From the NCBI GenBank assembly GCA_032164295.1, contig JAJHTX010000001.1, positions 2,542,001 through 2,606,000 on the forward strand: DNA of 64,000 nt, read 5' to 3'. Origin of the DNA: Inonotus obliquus (lineage: Eukaryota; Basidiomycota; Agaricomycetes; Hymenochaetales; Hymenochaetaceae). A program made the position numbers and the translations under genes. This document shows positions 51,661 through 63,926 of this stretch, piece after piece; positions within the stretch are counted from its first letter, which is position 1, and each line of letters begins with the position of its first letter. Under the pieces are notes generated by a model. That model saw only the letters and a program-made list of their open reading frames with translations. It was not told the DNA's origin and searched no databases.

Positions 51661-53262
51661 TCAGTTAAGCATTCGCCTACGTCTCTCCATGCCGACTATC
51701 AAGGTATGGTATCATTAGCTGCTGACACAGTTACTCTGGCAAGAAGCAAGAAAGACGTACTCGCTTCTGTCCGGCGATACTCGCGCAACTCCTTCGTTTT
51801 ATCTGGTCCTGTTATGTTACCCCATCCAGCAAGTGGAACAACCATAGCTGTCATATTATCGTCGCTCCCGATCTCGTCCGCGAAGTCGAGAATGGCTTTA
51901 GCCGCGTCTCTTGGACTTTTCCCGTGCCGCGCAAGGTCAACGATCTCCTCGTCGGAGAGCACCGAGGAGATACCATCTGTAACAAGCACCATATATGCCC
52001 ATTCGGGACCCTTTAGCAGTTTTGTGGTCACCTCAGGTTCAGCTGTGACACCGTACGGCTTATATTCCATGTCTCCTATTCTGTAAGGGGTAAATAGGTA
52101 CAAGAGCTCCGTCCAATGCACTTTCCACAACGTACCCACGAGTGTTGGCCAGTGCTCCCATCCATCTAAAGAAGTAATCGAAATTCAGGAAATGAGTGGC
52201 TAGGAGTTATAAGCAGGACAAACCTGCTCTCTCCAAACGAATCCAGCACTAGACGAGAGGTACCCCAACGTCGTAACCGCGTCGCCTCTACTGGTGCCTC
52301 AGCATGATGATCATGCGTCATACGAAGGACCTGCCCTCCATCTGTTGAGCAGAGTAAAACGCGGGTATCACTGCCATGCATAAAAGCGTGAGTTACCGAA
52401 AGCGCTAGCCAGAAATAGATGGTTTACCCGACGTGTGCAACGGTAAGGGCAACTGCCTGTGAAGCAAAGAAAGGAGTTGCAGGGGCATCCAGAGAATGGA
52501 GAAGCGCGACGGAAGCCGTTGCACCGCACTTCTTAGCTTCGTGCACAAGCCTATCTGCCTGCATTTTTACAGCAGTCAAAATGTAAAAGTGTATCCAGCG
52601 GCTAGGAACGCACCTCAAGGAATGCCAATGTAGCCCTTGCCTCAAGGTCCATCTCTTGCTTCGAAAGTGGCACCCTTAACCAAGGTTGCAAGGCGCCTCC
52701 ACGGTATCGCCTAAAGTATCCTCCATGCTCCTTCGTCCAGGCGAATACTTCCGGTATTTGTGATTTATCCACAGATTCGAAGATGCCGTGCAGATTTTGA
52801 TGAAGAAACAGCGAAGCGGCCTGCCCACCATGCCCGTCATAAATCCCAATAAACACAACTTGTTGTGCGAACTCTTCACCCACGGCACTCGGGTCCCAGT
52901 CAATGCCAAAGCTTTTTTGTACACTCAGACGCAGTTCTTCTGTATTTAGCGTGACCGTTGCGAACTGGTGCGCATCTTCTTGTTGGCTTTTCGGGTAATA
53001 TATGAGAAACACCACCGGTCGGCGACGAAATAAAATTGAGTGTGCATACCGCCGGACTCCCCGTGACTCTGCGATCCCGATGACATTAGGTGAACCCAGC
53101 GGTATCCTAAGTACGCCGCCTGGCAAGGATAGAAACAGTGGGCAATAACGAATATACGGGAAGTATCGTACCAGGTGTCGAGGTTTTTATGTAAGTATGA
53201 TATCGCCTCCATCCGATAGCCCTGAGAAACGAACGAGAATACCGGAAGGGAGATGGTAGCAT
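51661..53262 (-). CDS. PP2C-type protein phosphatase, probably mitochondrial (Ptc6-like)
   Basis: Mg/Mn-dependent Ser/Thr phosphatase. Splicing gives an N-terminal arginine/hydroxyl-rich segment (LPSPFRYSRSFLRAIGWRRY), a plausible mitochondrial presequence, then YIKTSTPG joined to GVLRIPLGSPNVIGIAESRG, the entry strand of Ptc6-like enzymes. Metal and catalytic motifs are intact: RQQEDA (after removing an intron starting gtatgc), GIYDGHGGQA, TVAHVGDTRVLL, VTDGISSVLSDEEI and DDNMTAMVV. After a small last intron the end reads EAIGMERRRRMLN, the basic tail common in this group. I chose the Met at 53262 because the arginine-rich leader begins there. Yeast Ptc6 acts on mitochondrial proteins and mitophagy; the same role is inference. 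Confidence 0.82.
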
Positions 53263-53491
53263 GCAGCAAGGTCTTCGGCGCACAGCTGACCGACCCTGTG
53301 CATCGCAGAAACAAATTTTCGTTGGAAGCACGCAGTGGACGGGAAGCAAAAAAACGCGAAGCTCTGCGCACATGCGCAAAACGCAACTTTGCATCATTTA
53401 TCATCATATTACATACAGCATTGAACAACTTCGTATTCTTACTACAAAGACAATCAATCTCTTTCACTTTAACATCCTCTTGAGCGTCAGC

Positions 53492-54630
53492 CTATGCCAG
53501 AACGCGTTTTGGATTCCCATCCAAGAAAGCAATGATATTGTCAACGGTGTCCGGCCAGAACGCCTGTGAAATATATCAGACACTCCTGCAACCAAGATGC
53601 AAATGATCGGATGGATACCTGGTAGCTGTTATCGCTCACATATCCCGTATGCGGAGTAAGAGTTACATTATCGAGCTTGCGCAATGGATGGTCGAGAGGT
53701 AATGGTTCAATGTCATAAACGTCCAGACCGGCGCCAGCAATCCTTTTCTGCTTCAGCGCATCTATCAGCGCGGCTTCGTTCACTATCGGACCCCGGGAGG
53801 TATTGATAAAGAAAGCCGTAGGTTTCATAACGGCAAAGTCGGATGCGTCAATCAGTCCGCGAGTCGTATCTGAAAGCACCATGTGTAGTGATACAATATC
53901 GCTTTGCTTGAACAATTCTTCCTTAGTTTCCACAAACTCAACACCTGCCGCTTCTGCGCGCTCGCGAGTCAGATGGGGAGACCAGGCGATAACTCTCATG
54001 TTGAATGCCTTTGCTATCTGAGATTTGGAGATTAATCTTTACTAGCCCTTCTGCCTGTCTATCAAGGCAATCATCACGTACTTTTCCCGTCGCCGCGCCA
54101 AGTCTACCCGCACCGACAAGACCTAGTGTGTGTCCATATAGACCAAGGGGAACGAAGGATTGCCACCGTGGCTTTCAATAAAAGTGAGTGCTGAGACTAA
54201 ATCTGCTTATCGCAAACCTCACATTACCGGCGACAACATTCATGTGGTCATGAACGATGTACCTCGCGGCCGATAGAATCAGGGCCCAGATATGTTCAAG
54301 TGTGGAATCGCCTTTTGCTGAAGTACCAGAAACGACGACGCCCCTCGTCTTTGCATACGAGATATCGATGCCTCTATTCACCATGCCAGTTGTTGCGATG
54401 AGTTTGAGATTGGGAAGTCGGTCCAGTAAAGAAGCGGTAAACTTGGTGCGCTCCCTCATCGCACATATAATTGTATAAGGTGCGAGCCTCTGAGCGAGAG
54501 CACCCTCATCATGGAGGGTGTCGTCAAATACGTCGATAGACAGACGGTCCTTGACTGATGACCAGTCGGCACAGGTAAAAGCAACATGCTGGTAATCGTC
54601 AAGAATTGCGACCTGCACCTTGCCAGCCAT
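53492..54630 (-). CDS. D-isomer-specific 2-hydroxyacid dehydrogenase
   Basis: NAD(P)-dependent dehydrogenase of the formate/phosphoglycerate dehydrogenase superfamily. Exons 54223..54630, 54082..54171, 53619..54017 and 53492..53563, all in phase 0, give 322 aa. The substrate domain opens VQVAILDDYQHVAF; the Rossmann nucleotide loop reads LGLVGAGRLGAATG (G-x-G-x-x-G). Catalytic residues are present: Arg in FINTSRGPIV, Glu in YDIEPLPLDHP and His in LTPHTGYV. The start MAGKVQVAIL is where homology begins; an upstream in-frame extension is low complexity. The substrate cannot be assigned; the length and RG-TSAKGDSTLEH segment match a fungal/bacterial group of uncharacterised members. Confidence 0.9.
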
Positions 54631-56032
54631 GGTGATAGCGGTTTGAGGTGTTGTTGCAGGAGAGCGTCGTTGCGCAATACACGGCTGGAGTGGCGCATTC
54701 AGATCTGTTTGTAAGCATATTGGACCACGAATAGAACCACAGTGAGAAATTGGACTTCGGATTGAGGTGGGGAACGGACTCAAAATTATTTTCGAGTCAA
54801 CTTAGTAGCGAAAGTGACGTGACCGTTTGTGACTACTGATCTGTGACAAATAGCCAATGACGACCACGTGCACTGCGAGTGGGTGATTCAAATGATCATC
54901 TTTGGCACTGTGATACTCTGGTGTGCTGGTGTGTGAGAGGCTTTTATGCTCCCTTCATTCCGAACGGATTTCGTATCTTCATAAATCACGAGGCACATTG
55001 CCAAGACGTTGCAGCAATCACTGCACATACTTACCTGCTCCTATCTCTCTCCAGGTAATTCTGTAACTTGACGAGCGGCGAGGTAGGCAAGGTGCCGGAT
55101 TATTCTGCACGCACTCGCCTCTTGGTACATTCACCAGTCAACTATTGACACGACCCTAGATCGTAAGTCCCAGGTTTCTTTGTTTATCCTGAGCTTCAAT
55201 TGTTCAGATTACCGCCGTTTCAGGCACATCTTTCATCCCGACAACACAAGTTGCTGATGCGGAGTTTGATCGAATCGTTATATGCTAATCTATATTGTAC
55301 ACCGGTACAGATTGACAGGAACATATCTGCAATGCTGAGGAGCCCAGTTCATGCGTCTGAGCTAACAAGGAAAAATTACAGGATGTCCATGCTAGGCAGG
55401 ATCTGATCATAAAGGGTGGACGTGATGAATTCGAGCCTTTTAATAAACCCCAGGAATGCCCGTCCCTTGATGTTACTTATGTGTCTGGGTCTCTTATCTT
55501 CATTGCTTGAATCAACTCAAGGAGTTGGTTTTGCAAGAAGTTCAAAACCGTACTCAGTCGCAGGCAGGACTTTCGTCACCGAAGGAATGAACTCGGAAGA
55601 AAAATGCTTGGAAACGATCGATTTAAGAATCAGACTCTGCACGTTCCCCGCATGCCGAAGGGTCGACCATACGGATGCTGATGGAATGGGCACGCGACAT
55701 ATTACTGGCAGCCAATAGAGCTCGGGCCTTTCCCTTATCTATACTCGACTGAATATCATCCCAAAACATAGGTCACTGTGCCTTCTAGGCGCCGTCTTAG
55801 GCAACCTGTTCATCCGCTATCATACTTACCTTTCTTACCCGGCGCCAGGCCAGGGATGTCAGTCTGCTATCCTCCGATCCCCTCGTGCCGCTTTCCGAAC
55901 TTAGACTCCAATATAATGCGCAGGCCCCTCCGCAACTCCACTCTGCCTTCAGTCTTCCCTTCGTCTCCATTGTGCCAGCAAGTAATCAGCGAAACTGCAT
56001 CCCGTGCAACTTTTGCATAAACGGCGACTGCA
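54631..56032. other. Divergent intergenic region, hydroxyacid dehydrogenase / GPCR (1.4 kb)
   Basis: Large for this window. It contains one weak ORF (55425-55718, 97 codons) with a signal-peptide-like hydrophobic stretch, discussed under findings, and other chance ORFs (55200-55406, 55778-56020). A long promoter upstream of a receptor gene would be normal. No RNA gene was recognised. Confidence 0.4.
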
Positions 56033-57914
56033 ATGTCCGACTTATCGTCGAATGAGGGGGCTGTTGGCGATGTTAGTGATGACTTCACCTTTGGCACAAG
56101 ATTAGGTATCGTCTTCATCGTCGAGGGCGCTTTCCTTTCCCTGGTAGCCGTCCTTGCCTGTCTCATCTACATCGGGGTTTGTGGTCTTACTTTCTGCCTT
56201 ATGAGAGTGCACTTATCGGGAGTTGAGCAGGTTGCTGCCATCAAGCACGAGGGAAGGAAACGCTGGCAATGGACTATGTCTACGCCCTTACATTGCTACT
56301 TTCTCTCACTGTTAGTCTCCGAGGTATTTCAAGCTGTCGGTGAGTATTTTGCACGCCCCATATTGCAATGATCGGCCAACGCTTGTGATTCAGGAGCCAT
56401 CATGAACATTAAATGGGTTCAAGATGCGGTGAGCATCATTCGCTACCCGTCACCAATAGTATCCATCTGATTAAAGAATTTTTCGCAGAGCGTCGATGAG
56501 GGTGCTTTCTGCGTTGTACAAGGTATGGTGAACAATCATCAACGGGTCAGCCATGATTGGTTTCATCGCTTCATGTCTAGGCATTATCAAGCAAATTGGA
56601 GATATATCTGTTGCTCTTTCGTAAGCTGCCTATTCCTATCGGACGTACTATTTCTTTTCTAACGTATTGAAAAGTACTCTAGTGAGTGCTCGTCAAGAGA
56701 GGTTGTAAGCAAATTCCTGACTGTAAACTTAACAATGCGAAGGCCATCGCAGTCCATACATTCTCCGCCATAGTCTTCCGATGGAGTTGCACCAGACCCA
56801 AATTGCTCTCGGCAATTGTGTTGTCAACCATTTGGCTGATAATCACGACAATAATTGTAAGGTGTATCTTATTCTGGAAAAGCCGGTCACTCAAACTTTC
56901 ATCAGGTGGTCAGCGCTATAGTGCATAGGGACAACATCGACCAATACTGGTCCGATACGCAGTACTGTGAGCCTGAAAAGTAGTCTATGATTGATCTCGG
57001 GAACACTAACATGGAATTTGTAGGGTGTTGGATAGCGAGGCCGTATTTACTACAGCAATACCTGCTGAGCTACGTCTTCATGTGGGCGACGTGAGTCAAA
57101 ATTTTCACATCACATCAAAGCAGGCGCTGTTCTGACCCCTCTCGCACTCTTTGATGAACAGTGCATTTGCCAATATCATCCTATACATCCCGATGGCCCT
57201 AGTCATAAAAGGTATCATCACTATCAATGGATGGAAGGTCAGATACAAGAGCGCGAAGGAGAGAAAACACATCTCGAATATCAGCTCGGTTATCAATGGT
57301 AAAGGTGTGGATAAAGTTGCTATGCAGATGCTCTTGTAAGTCCGCTCAATGCGTCAGTTAGCTCAACAAATGCAAATAACTGACTTGGGGAATTTCAAAG
57401 TTACCCGGCGATTTATACGTTGACCATCCTTCCAATCGCCATTGTTCGCTTCCGTGCTTTCTATGATGAACACGTCCCCTTCGTATACACCGCCGTCGCA
57501 GACGTACTATTCGTCCTCTCAGGTTTCTTCAACGTCTGCCTCTTCGGCTACACACGTCCCTCCCTCTTCCCCCGACGAGAACCTCGAATCTCAAACGCCC
57601 AGACACTCAACGCTCTCGCTTTCTCCCTCCGTAGTCCTACCGTAGATCAACCCCTCTCCGCTCGTCCTTCCGTACTCCCTCCCCGATCTCCCATGGGTCC
57701 TATGAGCGCTATAAGTGGCATAAGCGCCCTCCCAGATGATAGCGTCATCTACCGCTTCGACTCCCGCTCCGACTCCCGCTCCGAACGCGACTTTGCCATT
57801 CGCGATTTTGCCATGCACGATTTCGACCTCCACTCACTCCGGCTTTCACCCAAGCCCCCACTTACCCCATCTGTAGTTTCATTCCATACCCAATCTCCTC
57901 GAGGTCCCGACTAG
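56033..57914 (+). CDS. G-protein-coupled receptor, Git3/cAMP-receptor-like
   Basis: Seven-helix receptor expected in the plasma membrane, where Git3/Gpr1-type proteins sense sugars or amino acids and signal to cAMP. About nine exons join in frame from MSDLSSNEGAVG. Helices: LGIVFIVEGAFLSLVAVLAC, CYFLSLLVSEVFQAVG (joined to AIMNIKWV), FCVVQGIIKQIGDISVAL, AIAVHTFSAIVFRW, LLSAIVLSTIWLIITTII, LSYVFMWATAFANIILYIPM, YPAIYTLTILPIAIVRF and VYTAVADVLFVLSGFFNVCL. The extracellular Tyr-Trp-Cys-Trp-Ile motif, created by splicing, is a hallmark of the Dictyostelium cAMP-receptor/Git3 clade. A basic third loop (KVRYKSAKERKH) could meet G proteins. The cytosolic tail of about 110 residues is Ser/Arg/Asp-rich with an RSDSRSERDFA stretch. 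The ligand is unknown. Confidence 0.86.
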
Positions 57915-58199
57915 AACACGTTCCAGTATGTATTACTCGCTTGTATTGCTTATACTGGTCCTTGTTACACTGCCACTCGTTCCCGATGTAAGACTTTATT
58001 GTTGTGTATAATCTGTACGTTTAGGGTTGCGAGGTTCTCGTTAATTATAATAGTTTGCTGTTTGTTTGTGCTGAAAATATAAAATGTATTAGAAACATCC
58101 TTGAAATGTTGGTATTCTAGGTACAGGTCGCTTAAACACGAAACGGAAAACAAGTGAAGTAGGTAACAAAATCTTTTCGGGTTAATCATCGAATGGATA
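57915..58199. other. Convergent region between GPCR and Rpn2 genes
   Basis: This 285-bp AT-rich gap between two stop codons has T-runs and a TTAATTATAATAG stretch compatible with polyadenylation sites on both strands. No gene is seen. Confidence 0.45.
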
Positions 58200-61100
58200 C
58201 TACGGATGGTAAGTTAGTCTCTAAGAACGATACTCAGAATGATTCACTTCATGCTTACCCTAAACGATGCCGGTGGCTCTGCTTCAGGTGCACTCTCATC
58301 TAGCGCAATATGTGGCCCAGCCGGATAAGCTTGAGCAGGTGCTCCATCAATTACAGTCGCGTCCATCACGGGAGGCGGAGGAGGGACTTCTTCCTCGATC
58401 AACTCGACCGGCTCACCAGGAGCCTGATCAATGAGAATTAGAATCCCACCACCACCAGCATATCGCTCAGACGTCACACCAAGCGCTGTCGAAGACATCG
58501 CCTTCACAGTCGATGGCAAAGAAGTTTTGCCTTTCACGGATTTCGGCGACCGCGTCGAGACAGGACGTACAGGTTGGAATCGACCATCAGGTGGGAATAC
58601 AATATGTGCAAGTTGAGCAGGAGTGACACGCGAGAAGTTCGGTAGCTGTTCGGACGAAGGCTCTTGCTTTCGTTTCTTCGTCTCTGTGACGTTAGACTCG
58701 GGCTTCTGCGCATCGGCAGGTGCATCAGGGGAAGAATCGGGAGGTGCATCACTGGGTGCATCAGCGGGTGCATCGGTGGGCACATCGACAGGCATATCGA
58801 CAGGCACATCGGAGAATCCAGAGACGGGGCCAGCAATTGGCGAAATATCTCCTGCTGGTTCTGTTGATGAAGACGACGCTGGCTCATCCGTTTTCATTTC
58901 GACATCTCCCTTCGTTTCCGGTTTGGTGTCAGGCTTAGGGTCCTGGATGTTTCGGTCAGAACAGCGCAATTTAGATGATGCCAAACTTACAGTCTCCATC
59001 GCATCGGCTTTCGCTGTTGCGGCGGCCTTTTCCTTCTCTTTTGTGCGTTCGCGTGCCTTAGCCTTAGCGGTCGTTGATAGAACGGCGGTTGTAACCTTCG
59101 TAGCGAGTTCCCTTGTCGGAGGTCTCGTGGGAGGGGGGTACGCAAAGAGACTTGGTCTGGCGTTTGAAATGAACTCAAACTTTGGAGGCTGCGAGAAGAT
59201 CAGTTAACCGACTCCTTCCCCGCAACTTCTTATAAGACTTACATTAAGGTCGCCATTCAATCCGATTACGGGCGTAGGCTCGAAAGCGAGGCACGCGCAA
59301 TGTGCCAAAGGGAACCAGTACCAGAACTGGCAGAACAATACCATGCCAACGATGGCGCTTGTGTTTCGACTACCGGCTCGACTCTGTAGGCTAATCGTGA
59401 CATTACGCCCACCTGCATCAATAAATCCTTGACCCAGAGCGGCTCCAAACCGGGCCATCGGGTCCTCGTGTTTGTCTCCTACTATCTTTGCATAGAGACT
59501 ACGCGTCGTCGACATTGACGGACTCGATGCTTCAGACTGCTCGACTAGAATCATGCCAAGAGCAATGAAAGCGCCTTGTCGCACAAAGTCAACCGGGTCC
59601 CTCGTCATCGGCTCAAGAATATCCACAGCATCTTGTAGACCTGTTCCAGCGCAAGCAATACCGAGAGCAAGAGTAGCGCCACAACGGACGTGAGGATTGT
59701 AACTTTCACTGAGCAACTGCACTATTCTTGGAACCGAACTGGGATTCTTGAAGAGAACGAAGGCCAGGGATGTTACTGCAGCACGACGGACGTCATCAGA
59801 CGTGTCCGACACGGCCACATGCAACAGCTTGCGAATAGCATCATTATTTGAGGTGCCGGCATAAGCGAGTGCGACCGTGTAGACACCTCCGTAACGCAAT
59901 ATAGGATCCTGATAATGAGAATTTAGCCTACGAAAATTAGGTCCAGGAACGAAAGAGAAACACCTTTTCGCCGAGAAGCATCTTTATCATGTCATCCGCC
60001 TGCTCTTGACGACCATAATAGAGGAAAGCGAGTCCAATAGCAATACCGCGGATGATCTTTTCGTGCTGAGTCTCCCTTGCATACGTTAGAATTTCTTCAG
60101 CACATCTCGCGTCTCCGGTTCCGAGCATGACTAGACCGATCCCGTAACCCGCCGCTTCGCCTGCTACTGCCGAATCGGAGTACAGCGTCTGCTTGAGATC
60201 ATCATACGATTGCTCATTTTTCCCTCCCATCCCAGCTATTCCGAGACCCAAGGCTGCGCCGTGCTGAACAACTTCATTCGTCGCCGAACGCAGTTTATCT
60301 CGAAGATAGCTTTCAACGTCACGACCGATGCCACATCCTGCATTGACAATCCCTAGTGCGTATAGGGCTCCTCCTTCCGAATATTGCGCCCCTTGAATCC
60401 CCGGTGTTTGGTTTCCGCCTTCAACAGGGAGATATGGGCCCAGAATATTCATGCCCTCTTCAAAGTGACCTTTATGAATCACTCCGAGGCCCACTGTAGC
60501 TGAGAACTTGGCCCAATTAGTTGCCTTCCCAAGCCATTCCAAATTCTCCCGGAGGAAAATATCAGACGTTGTTCCAGCGTGCATGAACGCATTCTGGAGT
60601 GTCAAGGCATTGTGGTACACTGACGAACGCGGCTCAAGCACATCCTGTTGTACTATAAGCAAACGTATCAAAGCAAATGATTGCTACGGACCTTGGTATT
60701 CTTCAAGATGAGCATGTCAACTTTATTGTTCCTGCGCAGGAACTGTAAGTACAGCTTGACTGACTCCTGTCCAGTCAGGATCTGACGAAGGGTGTCATAT
60801 GTCTCCTTTGTTTCCTACCACAGTAGCCATGGAATGAACATCAATCCAATACACATCCGAAGAAGTCACAACACGCACCAAATCGCCCTCTGGGAGCCCG
60901 GCCCTGACCGCTACCAAGAAATCCTGCCCGCCTCCTTCAACAAGATCAAAGGCTAATTGGTAAGCAAGTAGCCTCTCATTCGGGACAAGTTTCGTAAGCA
61001 TAGGAATCGCAAGAGACGGGTCACTGAGTGTAACAAGTATACGCGTCACTGCATACACGTGCGCCGCCTTCGCTTCCAAAGGCGGGAACAGGGGAAGGAG

Positions 61101-61878
61101 GAAGTTAAGGACTTCGTTCCGGTACGAAAGTGAGAAGTTCATGTCAACAACAGAGTCCATGGCGTACGACAGAAGTGAAACGACTTGGGTCATCTTGTAT
61201 ATGTGTAAAATGAGGTCCAAACGGTGCGATTCGAGCGCTATACCAATAGCCTGTTGATGCACGCAGATTAGCTTTGCACCGAAAATCGAGGCTTCAAAGA
61301 CGCACCTGCTTATGTTCGCCATCCTCAATGCATCGCATGAATATGATTTCAACAATGCCTTGCAAACGCGAGTCGATGCTCTTCGCCGATGCTTCGTCCG
61401 AACGGAGCTCGACGTATCGGTCGATTGCCTTCGCTGAAGTGCATGTCAGTGACGAAGACCACCAAATCCAAGCATGCATACGCACATATGACGGTCTCAA
61501 TGTACTCTTCCGACCCTAAGAGGTGACTCTCGGCCTCAAATGCAGGGCCTGCGCCGAGTGCGAATGAAAGAGCTTCATCGTGCTCTCCAAGGAAATAATA
61601 AACCTTGCTGGCAAGCAAGGCGGCGGAGTCACGCGCCTCCTTTGGAAGCTCTTTGCTCTCATAAAGCGATTCTCTATACCATAGAATCAATACTATTGTT
61701 AACAACATGACGAACATTAGCTTGGGACATACATGAGTGCTATATGCTCCGAGATCTCTGCCCAAAATTGAGGGACAAGCGGGATGAGTGCTCGAAGCGC
61801 ATGCTGTTTAACGAGTGGTTCCGGTTCAGAAAGCAAAGCTAGTACGCCAGCTGCGGAGGTCTGAGTGCGGGCGACCAT
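58200..61878 (-). CDS. 26S proteasome regulatory subunit Rpn2 (PSMD1)
   Basis: Largest non-ATPase subunit of the 19S base, which docks Rpn13 and helps receive ubiquitinated substrates. The start reads MVARTQTSAAGVLALLSEPE; the N-terminal helical part has YYFLGEHDEALSFALGAG and SLLSYAMDSVVDMNFSLSYR. The proteasome/cyclosome repeats are clear: FSATVGLGVIHKGHFEEGM, GGALYALGIVNAGCG, HGAALGLGIAGMG, AGYGIGLVMLGTGD, RGIAIGLAFLYYGRQEQAD, RYGGVYTVALAYAGT, RRAAVTSLAFVLF, CGATLALGIACAGTG and ARFGAALGQGFIDAGG. An acidic C-terminal region follows with a D-x-P-x repeat (58709-58810) and the closing RVTPAQLAHIVFPPDGRF and EPVELIEEEVPPPP. A final 7-codon exon (LTYHP end) is less certain. It works with polyubiquitin, encoded in the same window. 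Confidence 0.93.
58709..58810 (-). repeat. D-x-P-x coding minisatellite in Rpn2
   Basis: A roughly 12-bp unit repeated about eight times encodes alternating DVP, DMP and DAP tetrapeptides. On the + strand it appears as gcatcrg-type units. It sits in the acidic, probably disordered linker and keeps the frame. Confidence 0.8.
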
Positions 61879-62380
61879 TGTAGAGAAGTGTAAGGATCGA
61901 ATCCCGTAAAATCTGTGATACGTACTTGTGCGCGAGACGCGTCAGCTCTCGTGGCGCGTCCTCCCAATGTGGAATATACGTCTCACGCTATTTATAGTAT
62001 ATCTATTCAGAACGTGACCGTGTCTTTATTTCTCACCCAACACTAAAATAACCAGTACTATACAGTATACTATATATATATGGTAGTGAACAGCTTAACG
62101 ACAAGAAGTCACGAGTCACGCAGAATGTTTGTGCAGTAGGATGACCGGTCGAGGCCATACATCGGGTAATTTCATTAAAGTATACCCTACCCAAGAAAGG
62201 TGCGAAAAAAACAAGAAGGAGTAGCACATCGTTCAACGAAGGTCGTCAAGACGTAGAAATAAGGTACTCTACTAAAATTATTGTCCAAGTCATATGAATC
62301 AGCGAGTCCATAGGTCATCAACCAGAACGAAACAAAAAAACAGTTGGCGAACGCGCAGTGTTGCTCTGGGTAGAACAAGC
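61879..62380. other. Intergenic region, Rpn2 promoter / cupredoxin gene 3' flank
   Basis: This 502-bp region contains the GACGCGTC site near Rpn2 and an AT-rich (TA)n stretch (about 62062-62081). A poly-A run on + (about 62333-62340) is the likely 3' UTR side of the cupredoxin gene. No further gene is supported. Confidence 0.45.
61936..61943. promoter_or_regulatory. GACGCGTC palindrome in Rpn2 promoter
   Basis: Fourth promoter copy of the palindrome, 58 bp upstream of the Rpn2 start codon, a position very like those in the eIF3k/WDR5 and Elp6/Trs65 promoters. Confidence 0.4.
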
Positions 62381-63926
62381 TCATAGCAACAACAGGAAAA
62401 CTGCCCCAACGAGACCAAGGCACGCACTAGCCGCACCCATAGTTCGAGAGGCACCACTGGCGTTGTCTGATGCGGTTGCACCATCCGATCCCGTTGAGCC
62501 CGTGCTGTTCGCAGTGCCATTGAGTTGTCTGGCACTTGCCTGGAACGCGGTGAAGTTGTTCGGGCCATTGTCGACGGCGTTACTGTGGGATCTGTTAGAA
62601 CTATCCGAATGATACGAAAAGCGAGGACTTACATGGCGAGCACCATTCCCTGACCGCAGTGACCGGTTTGACGGCACTAGAGTTTATTCCGGTCAGATAG
62701 CACTAGGAGACAAATAAATAGTACTCACGTAAGCCCAAATTGGTTTAGTGTCGTTAACAGTGATGCTGTACGTCGGGAAGGTAGTCGCATCAGCGGCTAC
62801 GGGCATGCTATCCAGCAGGAGTCAGGTGTATTCAGACAACCAAGCCGTGATACTTACAATCCAGAGTCAAAGCCTTCATTTTCTGTAGTTGCCGCAATTC
62901 TCTGACACGGCGCAGCGAACGTACTATAATGCAAATTTAGTCAAACCTGCGAAGTAAAATTAACCAATGGCCTTGCTTACCTCTGAGTCACAGTGTGGTT
63001 CTTTGATTGGCTGTTCTTGACGTTAGAACATTCAGCGATCTGCAAACGGAAGACGAAACACGTACAATTGGAAGACTACAACATCGTTGACCTGAGCCGA
63101 TATTTCTGACGGGTTGAAAGTCAGCGTACTGTTCCCGCCAACGACAACTGTATGTGTAGCAGCAGGTGCAGCAGCAGCCGTTGACGCAGGAGGCGCCGGA
63201 TTGGGATCAGCGGTAGCATATGGATCGGCGGCGCCAGTAGCATATGGGTCAGCGGCAGTTGCGTACGGATCGGCGGCGGCGCTAGTAGATTCGGCGCTTT
63301 CACGAAGTTGGGCACCAATTTGCAGAGCGGCGTTCTTGAAATTCGTGAACGAGTTGGGAGCACCGTCAGCACCACAGTTAACAGCGAACACCATCCCCTG
63401 GCCACAGTGGCTCGCCGGAGTACCAGCTGCCTGCGCACAATAGATCCAGATAGGATTTGTGTCTTCTACGTTGATTGTGTAGGTAGGGAAGTTGTCGGTA
63501 ACACTCGCATCAACGGGTTGGCTAGAAGATCAGAGTTAGGCCCATCAGACCAAAGCGCATGAAATTGCAAGAGCCTACAATCCGGAATTGAAACCGCCAT
63601 CTTTCGGTCCACATGGGTTGTCAAACGAGGACTGAACTATGGAAAAATCAGATAGCCGAAGTGTTCTATTATTTCTGTTACCTTACCTGCGCTATGATTC
63701 TTTTGTTGGAAGGTGAAGACGACCTGGTCACCAGGCGTAGCAAACTTGATAGAGAAAAGAAAAAAAAAATCAGGACATCGTGATGAACGAGGTGATGGTG
63801 AAAGCTCACGATAGCCTCTGGAGTGAACTCTAATTTTCCATCTGCGCCGCCGACTGTGATGCTGTGTACCTCTGCGCGGGCGAGAGGGGCGAGAAGAAGA
63901 CCCAAAGATAAGAAGAGAGAGTACAT
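62381..63926 (-). CDS. Secreted GPI-anchored protein with two cupredoxin domains
   Basis: Extracellular plastocyanin-like protein of the fungal serine-rich cupredoxin group. A signal peptide (YSLFLSLGLLLAPLARA) is followed by domain 1 (HSITVGGADGKLEFTPEAI, KNHSAVQSSFDNPCGP, PIWIYCAQAAG, SHCGQGM) and domain 2 (HTVVVGGNSTLTFNP, KNHTVTQSTFAAPC, PIWAYCRQTG, HCGQGMVL). Both domains keep the full type-1 copper ligand set His, Cys, His, Met, so both may bind copper. They are linked by an Ala/Pro-rich segment with DPYAT repeats. The C-terminus is Ser/Gly-rich, has an Asn/Ser cleavage region and ends in a hydrophobic tail (ACLGLVGAVFLLLL), a GPI signal. The frame continues through several short introns; one donor (gtgttt, about 63053) was chosen to keep the frame. 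Confidence 0.88.
63195..63282 (-). repeat. DPYAT(A/G) repeats in the cupredoxin linker
   Basis: Three to four units of 18-21 bp encode DPYATA, DPYATG and DPYATA, then degenerate into DPNPAPP. On the + strand the units read tagcatatgggtcagcgg-like. The array lies between the two copper-binding domains and does not break the frame. Confidence 0.8.

Noticed and set aside
58623..59207. A 194-codon open frame on + opposite Rpn2
   Set aside because: Its composition (Gly/Ala/Ser repeats) is the reverse of the D-x-P-x repeat and Lys/Glu-rich segment of Rpn2; it is a shadow.
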